A stretch of 64,000 bases of DNA from Epiperipatus broadwayi. Lineage: Eukaryota; Onychophora; Udeonychophora; Euonychophora; Peripatidae. The stretch spans positions 26,359,053 to 26,423,052 of the forward strand of contig JAQFVV010012394.1 in NCBI GenBank assembly GCA_028023455.1. Direction: 5' to 3'. Positions within the stretch are counted from its first letter, which is position 1. Each line of letters opens with the position of its first letter. The position numbers were made by a program, and so were the translations under genes. The notes under the pieces were generated by a model that ran no database searches, was not told the origin of the DNA, and saw only the letters and a list, made by a program, of their open reading frames with translations. Below are positions 57,990-64,000 of this stretch, one piece after another.

Positions 57990-58745
57990 AAACCAAACTG
58001 GAACTGTTCTTAATTTGGATATTTTTCTTTTTATAGTAATCCTCCGGATTCATTGAACATAGTTTCCTGTTCCAATCATTTTCATTATGGTCCGAGCATT
58101 GGTTTGCTGCTTCTATTGAACATCTAATTTTTTTTTGTTCTCTTATCTATATCTTTCATCTGACTTTTTTATATAAGAGCTCCAAGGGCTAGTTTGCTTT
58201 TCGTTTAATTTATAAAACAATCATTTCCATTTACTGAGATAACATAGGAATCTTTTAACAAAAATATTTTATCTTTAGATCTTGTACTTTTTTTTATTAT
58301 AAAAAAGTACGTTCAAATACTTTTTATTTTATTTTAAAAAGAAAATAATACTTTTAAAGTTTTCATTCCATCGGTGCGATATATTATATACATTAAACAA
58401 CTTTTAATTTTCAGTTTTTCTCTTTTTAATAATCAATTTTTATTTATAATCTTTTTATTTTAATTTAAAATAATGTAACGGCATATTATATACTGTTACA
58501 ATATCTTCATTGGATTGAAGAAGAGTCTTTTATAATGAACTTGGGCATAGTTGTCATAGGATTGATCTCGTCTATATAGTAAAGCTTATTGTCAAAACAT
58601 TTCAAAAATATTGCAGTATTGATTGATTCCAGTGGGAAGAGAGAATAAGACATATTGGAGAACAACAATTGTTGAAGAATTTCACAAAAAAAAAGTGGTC
58701 TGCAGAAATTATAGGACAGTATCACAAAATATCAAAAAAATGATG
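57990..58745. other. AT-rich non-coding sequence
   Basis: No AATAAA-type signal stands out close to the stop. Nothing else recognised. Confidence 0.4.
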
Positions 58746-58749
58746 CTGA

Positions 58750-59627
58750 TTTAGACCATGCTCACCACCATTTTAAATTCTAAGGACCGCTCAAAACCAC
58801 CACTAATCCAGTCAAGCAATAAATGTCATAGAATAATTCACATGAGGTCTCTTGAATGTGTCCACAGTGGTTTTGGGTGGTCCTTAAAATTCAAAATGGT
58901 GATGAGCACAGTCTAAATACTAAAAGCTTATAACTTCTAAACTAAGAATTTTATTACAATAATGATGGTGCAAAGCATGAACGTATGTAGTGAGGGAAAG
59001 GATGTTTTTGACAATACAAAATCTATAACTTCTAAAATACGAATTTTATTACAAAATATGCCTATAACCATATGTTGAAATAATGTATTCAAACCAAGCT
59101 TATAATGAAATGCTAAAAGCTTATAATTTCTAAAATATGAATTTTATTACAATATATACCTATAGTCACATGTTGAAATAATGTAAAATTGATCAAAGTA
59201 TGCTTATACTTTTGAAATACTAAAAGCTTATAACTTCTAAAATATTGATTTTATTACAATAAATGCCTATAGCTACATGTTGAAATAAAGCATATTTATT
59301 TTATAATTAATCGGATTTTTTCTTACCAGAAAGAAACTGTGATGTTGCATACTTTGTTACATGTAGTTTAAAAAAATGGAAAAAAGGAAAAATAGTGTTG
59401 CTCACATTTGATTTTCTGATGTGGATATTGGATCTACACTTGTTCATATGTGATCCTTACGAAATTTGCACTTTAATTTTTTAATTAATGATGTAAATTG
59501 CGATTTTGTAACCAATGGTCATATCATAACCATGTGTGGATTATTTGAAGTCATTTATCACTTGGATGTGTCAGTGGTGGTTTTGTATAGTCCTTAAAAT
59601 TCAAAATGGCCATGAGCACACTTTAAA
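58750..59627. mobile_element. TIR element with internal minisatellite
   Basis: The left end TTTAGACCATGCTCACCACC continues into ATTTTAAATTCTAAGGACC and CTCAAAACCACCA. The right end is its inverse: TGGTTTTGTATAGTCCTTAA..AAAATGGCCATGAGCACACT. TIRs are about 53 bp with mismatches. A third copy of the same end (58,868-58,917) sits inside, so this may be two short elements or one with a duplicated end. No coding region. Confidence 0.7.
58918..59290 (+). repeat. Minisatellite, four units of about 115-125 bp
   Basis: Each unit begins AAAGCTTATAACTTCTAAA or a variant, continues ATTTTATTACAATA, and (in three) CCTATAGCTACATGTTGAAA. Units diverge by 10-20% by eye. Confidence 0.75.
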
Positions 59628-59699
59628 TTGGTACCAAAAAACAATGAACTAGCATGTCTCATATGTGGATGTATTTGTAATTTACAGATTGGGTTGTCT

Positions 59700-61680
59700 A
59701 AATATTGAAAAACCTATTTCTAGTGTAATGGTATACATGTGTATTACATGATTTTAAAATTATAATAAAGTGGGGAAAAGACAGTAAATAAAATTGATGC
59801 ATTAAATACGGAGGGAAAAATTAATAAAGTTATTTAAATAAATATATATAATCGCACAGATGGAAAACTTAAAGAAAAATTACTTAAAATTAAAAGATAA
59901 GGATAAAGATCTAAAAATAAAGATTGGCATTTTTGTTTAAAAATAATGAAAAAAAAAAGTTAATTAGTTTAAATTTTTAAAGTCATGTTTAAATCTTAAA
60001 ATGGAAATGATTGTTCTATTAAAATATATTTGAAAATAAAGCAAACTGCCCCTTGGGACACTTCAATGATTGAAAGGTCAGATAAGATATAATAATTAAA
60101 GATTATGGTCTTTCCCACTCTGAAGCAGACTGACCAATGCAAGTACCAACAAATGCCCTCAGGATCAATAAGATCAAAGAACATCGGGAGCTATCAATTC
60201 AGAGAATTAATGATAAAGAGACCAGAAATTATAAAAGAAAAAAAATTGAATTTAATATTTGATTTGACTATTAGTCTATAAATTATAGGTAGCTATATTG
60301 CAGACTCCACAATATAGGAGTTTCACAAGAGATTTAATTTTCCTTCATTTGCATCGGCCGAAACGGACTTCCCGACCACAGTTCTCACAAGAATGGCATG
60401 TTGCAGTTGAGTCTCCAAATAAAATTAGAAGCAAATAATATAACCAGTGATGAATTCCATAAACTGGATGAAGTCTGGAGGAACCATCAAGGTTGAATGG
60501 GAAGTATAAACTCTTAGCAATTGAACTTTTTTTTTAAATATATCTCTTCAATAAATATTTGATCTGTAAGAACATATAACTAATAAGTAAACTCTTGTCT
60601 GACCAGCAATAGGACTCTAAATCAGTTAATAATCTTTTTATTTATGTATTAAGTTTACTAATCAATCATTTCCATTTTTCATTTTTATTTTTGGTTTCGT
60701 TATTTTGTTTGTTAACTAAATTATTAAATTTAAAGTTGGGGTGTAGATGGCTTGGATAGAGTCATTAAGTTTGGGTTAGGTCATAGGGTTAATTTCAGAC
60801 CATTTGTTTCATAGTTGAATTGAGGCTAGTGGAGGGGTGTATGGCATTTATATAGATGTAATATAAAGCACATTGGCATAAAGAGTACCAGTCCCAAATG
60901 AACGCATGGCCCAGAGGTGTAGCTATTGCACTGCAATGGACATGGATGTACTTCCCACACCATTAATCTCCTTTCTCCCTATGGATTGGGAATATTAGTT
61001 GCGACAACTGCTCTCGCTCCATATGGAGCATTTTGTTTATTCTATTTTTATATATATGATTCCTTCACCAGACAGATGCACATTCCTGTATTGGATGAAT
61101 ATCATTCTTTTAAATAAAATCATGCCACAAACGCACATTCCTGTCAGCATGTTTTTATGCTAATGTCTTCATGTTGCATTGGTTATGTCTGTATATCAGG
61201 AAGCTAGCATTGGTTTAGCCGCGAACTTTTAACCTGAGATTAAATGTTTTGAAAGATTTTAATTGTGTATTCTATGTAGTCTCCCTTTGCTTAGCATTAC
61301 AAAACATTTAATTGTGTTAAGCTTAGAATGTCCATCTGTGCAAGTTTCCAAGAATAGCAGAATTAAAGTTAAAATAATGTTAAGTTAATCAAATCCACAA
61401 ATTTGTTTTCTATAAGTACATAATAAATGTTTGTGTTATTAAAACTGGTGATATTTTTTTTAAATTAAATTAAAGAATTTAAAACTTATGTTATAAATCT
61501 CAGCTACTTTTTGAGCTAGTGGCAAGGGATAATGGTCTATAAAAGTTGGATCTTACCAATACATATCTGCCCATTATATAAAAATTTTTAGGTTCTAATA
61601 GCCTAGTGGCATCATGTATGGCAGATAGAGAAAGACCCATCCACCCAACCATTATACTACTGTATTATTAGTTTTTTTTT
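59700..61680 (+). repeat. Long interspersed repeat, family G, copy B
   Basis: Collinear with 1830-4190: GCACAGATGGAAAACTT (59,857), CTGCCCCTTGGGACAC, CCCACTCTGAAGCAGACTG, CATTCCTGTCAGCATGTTTT, GAAGCTAGCATTGGTTTAG, AATGTCCATCTGTGC and TAATAGCCTAGTGGCATC. It lacks the nested fold-back of copy A. No ORF with recognisable domains. Confidence 0.7.
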
Positions 61681-61858
61681 ACTTTGAGAAGTTGAAATGA
61701 CTATGATTATTGGCAAGAGACTGCTGATAGTGATAATGAAAGACAAAATATTTATTTTATACATCATTAAAAATAAAAATAACGAAATTCTATTATATTG
61801 TTTTTTTTCCTTAAAAAGTTATAATAAAGTAATATAAACATCAATATATAAAAGCGAT

Positions 61859-61987
61859 AAAGTCTTTTTTGGCACATAATTTTATGCCCTTTTCAATGTT
61901 AAATATTATTTTTTCACACATAATTTTATGTCCTTTTCAATGTTGAAACATTGAAAAGAGCATAAAATTATGGGCCAAAAAGACTTT
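61859..61987. repeat. Hairpin element
   Basis: AAGTCTTTTTTGGCACATAA..CTTTTCAATGTT at the left is the inverse of AACATTGAAAAGAGCATAAA..GGCCAAAAAGACTT at the right. Part of the left arm is duplicated directly (ACACATAATTTTATGTCC). 129 bp. Confidence 0.75.
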
Positions 61988-61989
61988 TC

Positions 61990-62975
61990 TGCATAAATAT
62001 ATACTTTTTATAAATGCTGAAACATATTGATATGAGTTATAAGGGTAACTTGCAATTCTGTCTATACAAGCCCTTATTTATCCACAACAGCAAATCAACT
62101 CCATTTAAAATGTAAACCAGATAATAGGTAGTTGAATACGCACTATCAAATAGTTTTATAGTGCAAATATACATATACACACACGTGTGACAAAAGTTCA
62201 TTTTATTAAATATTAGATTAAATAATGTCACAGTGGAATAATTATCTTTTTCAAAGTAAAGTAAAAAGATCATGTAATAATATCTTTCATATATATACTA
62301 ACAATAAGGTATTTGTCCATCTATTAGACATCATGATTTATTATGTCAACCTAGTAGACATAGTGATGACCTAATGTCAAGTCAATACCTAGACAACCAA
62401 GTGTTACAAAATGAGAGTTGAATTTCATTATGTAATTTTAACTACAAACATTTAGTGTATGCAACAATAGACAACTACAGCAATGAAAGAGAAAATGGAA
62501 AAGCTCATATACTAGGCAATGGAAACTAGGCATGGTATAAAAGTGAACCCAGTTCATTTCCATAATCTTTTGTTACTTATTGAAGAATAGGATAACCACA
62601 CACAACCAATATCTCAAGATCGAATCTTACAATGCAAGGTAAGATGGACAATTTGTTCAGAAATCCCATATCAGCCATATAATTTTCACATTGCAAAAAG
62701 TTGAAAGAAATCATAATCAACTTTTGAAATAAGAAAAGTTGATAATTTCTAGCAGTTTAATGAAAGAATTGAACTGATTTTGAGTTGACAATTAAAAATA
62801 AAAGACAGTGCTATTGTTCAAACGAGGAAAAAAGGAAATAATACATCATCAGCCTATATAGATAAATGATGAAGTAAAAAAATTTTTTTATATAATTCGC
62901 TAAATGCCAAATAATAAACTGAAGAAAATTAAATCTATTATAAAGTACTAAGCAATGTATTCTGGCTAAATAAAC
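61990..62975. other. AT-rich non-coding sequence
   Basis: Nothing recognised. Confidence 0.4.
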
Positions 62976-62979
62976 TCAC

Positions 62980-63037
62980 CATAGGACCCAAATGCTATTC
63001 TCCCAACCATAGAAGCATAATGATTTAATCCGCTCAT
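62980..63037 (-). CDS. Weak candidate exon
   Basis: On the minus strand, TTTATAG precedes ATGAGCGG at 63,037. The 58 bases read MSGLNHYASMVGRIAFGSY plus one base, then a consensus donor G|GTGAGT at 62,979. A stop lies just upstream in frame, so the exon depends on the weak acceptor or on the ATG being the start. It ends one base into a codon, which is compatible with the phase of the exon at 36,593. That match has a one-in-three chance. No family is recognised. Confidence 0.22.
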
Positions 63038-63039
63038 CT

Positions 63040-64000
63040 ATAAAATGCCTAAAGAAATATTAAACATCCCATACAAAATGTCTGAATAGATACAGGAGAA
63101 AAGCAGATGCAGAAAATGGAAACAATATCATTCTAAGCATGTTGCTGAGGCATTCGAATGATCAAGGAAGAACTTACCTAAAGTATAATAAAAAAAAAGA
63201 GTGATAGACTGTATCCATGACAGATAGTATCGCTAGATTCATGAACTTTAATCTGAATAATTGAATAAAATTTAATTTATTATGTGCTAGATTTTTTTTA
63301 TACATTTGTAAAATTCTCTTATCATTTCATTTCTACACTTAGAAATTTCAACGGGCCTACACTTGAAAGAGTCCATATGTTTAAAAGCAACAGAGTATGG
63401 GGGAGGGGGGTATTAACTTAAATAATATTTTTTATGTAAAGTTTAAACCAGTTCTCTCCATAGTGACTGGGATCACCACATGTAATATGGTATGAGGTAA
63501 GAGTTTTGATACTATTCCATATTAATTACATACACTATTACAGGACAGATTTCATGTTGTTTATTTTAACTAACAGTCGTTATATTTATTTTATTCAGTA
63601 TGAATGACCAATCTTCTTGTGTGGATGTTCTTTTCTGTCAACCATATCAACCATACTTAGGCAGGGGGTCCCAAAGAAGATGGAACATCAATCATTGGAA
63701 TTTGATGATGAGGCTATTATATATATATATATTGTAACCGGACCACCATACAACCCTTTTATTACCTCAGTTGTAACAATTTTCTGATGAGCATGCTGTA
63801 GGAAGGAACTATCAATTGACATTCCTAATGCAGATGTTAATGCCTCCTACAACAATATTTCCTGCTCATCAGAGGATGTAGTACCATAAAGACTGGGAAC
63901 ATCTAAACATTTATATGTTTGGTTTTCCAAACAGCGCCATTAGAGTTCCATCTTACTACAACCTGACTGGCCTGGGTCTAGTTATGTCAGACGTAGCTCA
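63040..64000. other. Non-coding sequence
   Basis: A short inverted pair (TCTGATGAGCA near 63,783 and TGCTCATCAGA near 63,867) encloses about 75 bp. A TA run lies at 63,717-63,733. No gene seen. Confidence 0.45.

Overview
The window is AT-rich, eukaryotic, repeat-dominated DNA, most likely intron or intergenic sequence of an invertebrate animal. Spliceosomal signals flank the few exon-like stretches. The mobile elements are animal types: RTE, Jockey/CR1-like and Penelope-like retroelements, mariner and hAT DNA transposons, a gypsy-like LTR element and tRNA-derived SINEs. The tails of two LINE fragments recall elements known from chelicerates and other invertebrates, but that is a weak guide to the lineage. 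Nothing prokaryotic (operon, CRISPR array, plasmid or phage gene) is present.

Layout. 1-8.3 kb: tandem and hairpin repeats, a long interspersed repeat (family G) holding a fold-back with a tRNA-like core, a dead mariner (minus strand), copies of the fold-back family FB1, and a nearly intact LINE 3' end (7.27-8.31 kb). 8.3-18.7 kb: SINEs, a Jockey-type endonuclease remnant, a second mariner carrying a nested FB1 derivative, and a 5'-truncated LINE with a clear 15-bp target duplication. 18.7-29.3 kb: SINEs, a 276-bp near-perfect hairpin, more FB1. 29.4-34.1 kb: a third mariner, a Penelope-like remnant, a tandem duplication split by a hAT MITE with an exact 8-bp target duplication, and a LINE tail. 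34-38 kb: SINEs, a palindrome, and a minus-strand exon-like stretch. 38-41.4 kb: a degraded RTE element on the minus strand. 41.9-46.5 kb: an FB1 cluster. 47.2-53.3 kb: a non-autonomous LTR retrotransposon. 53.8-61.7 kb: a family G copy split by a 2.5-kb insertion, a convincing plus-strand terminal exon at 57,724-57,922, a TIR element with an internal minisatellite, and another family G copy. 62-64 kb: sparse, with one weak minus-strand exon candidate.

No complete host gene can be assembled. The best host coding evidence is the 65-codon exon near 57.7 kb. Next is the exon near 36.4 kb, whose cysteine spacing and hydrophobic segment recall the claudin/PMP22 superfamily; it needs a 2-bp slip in a TA run to read through. 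Every transposon coding region seen is disabled by stops, frameshifts, truncation or a changed catalytic residue. The most unusual content is the set of fold-back and palindromic families (FB1, E, F and singletons), which account for much of the non-LINE repeat mass.
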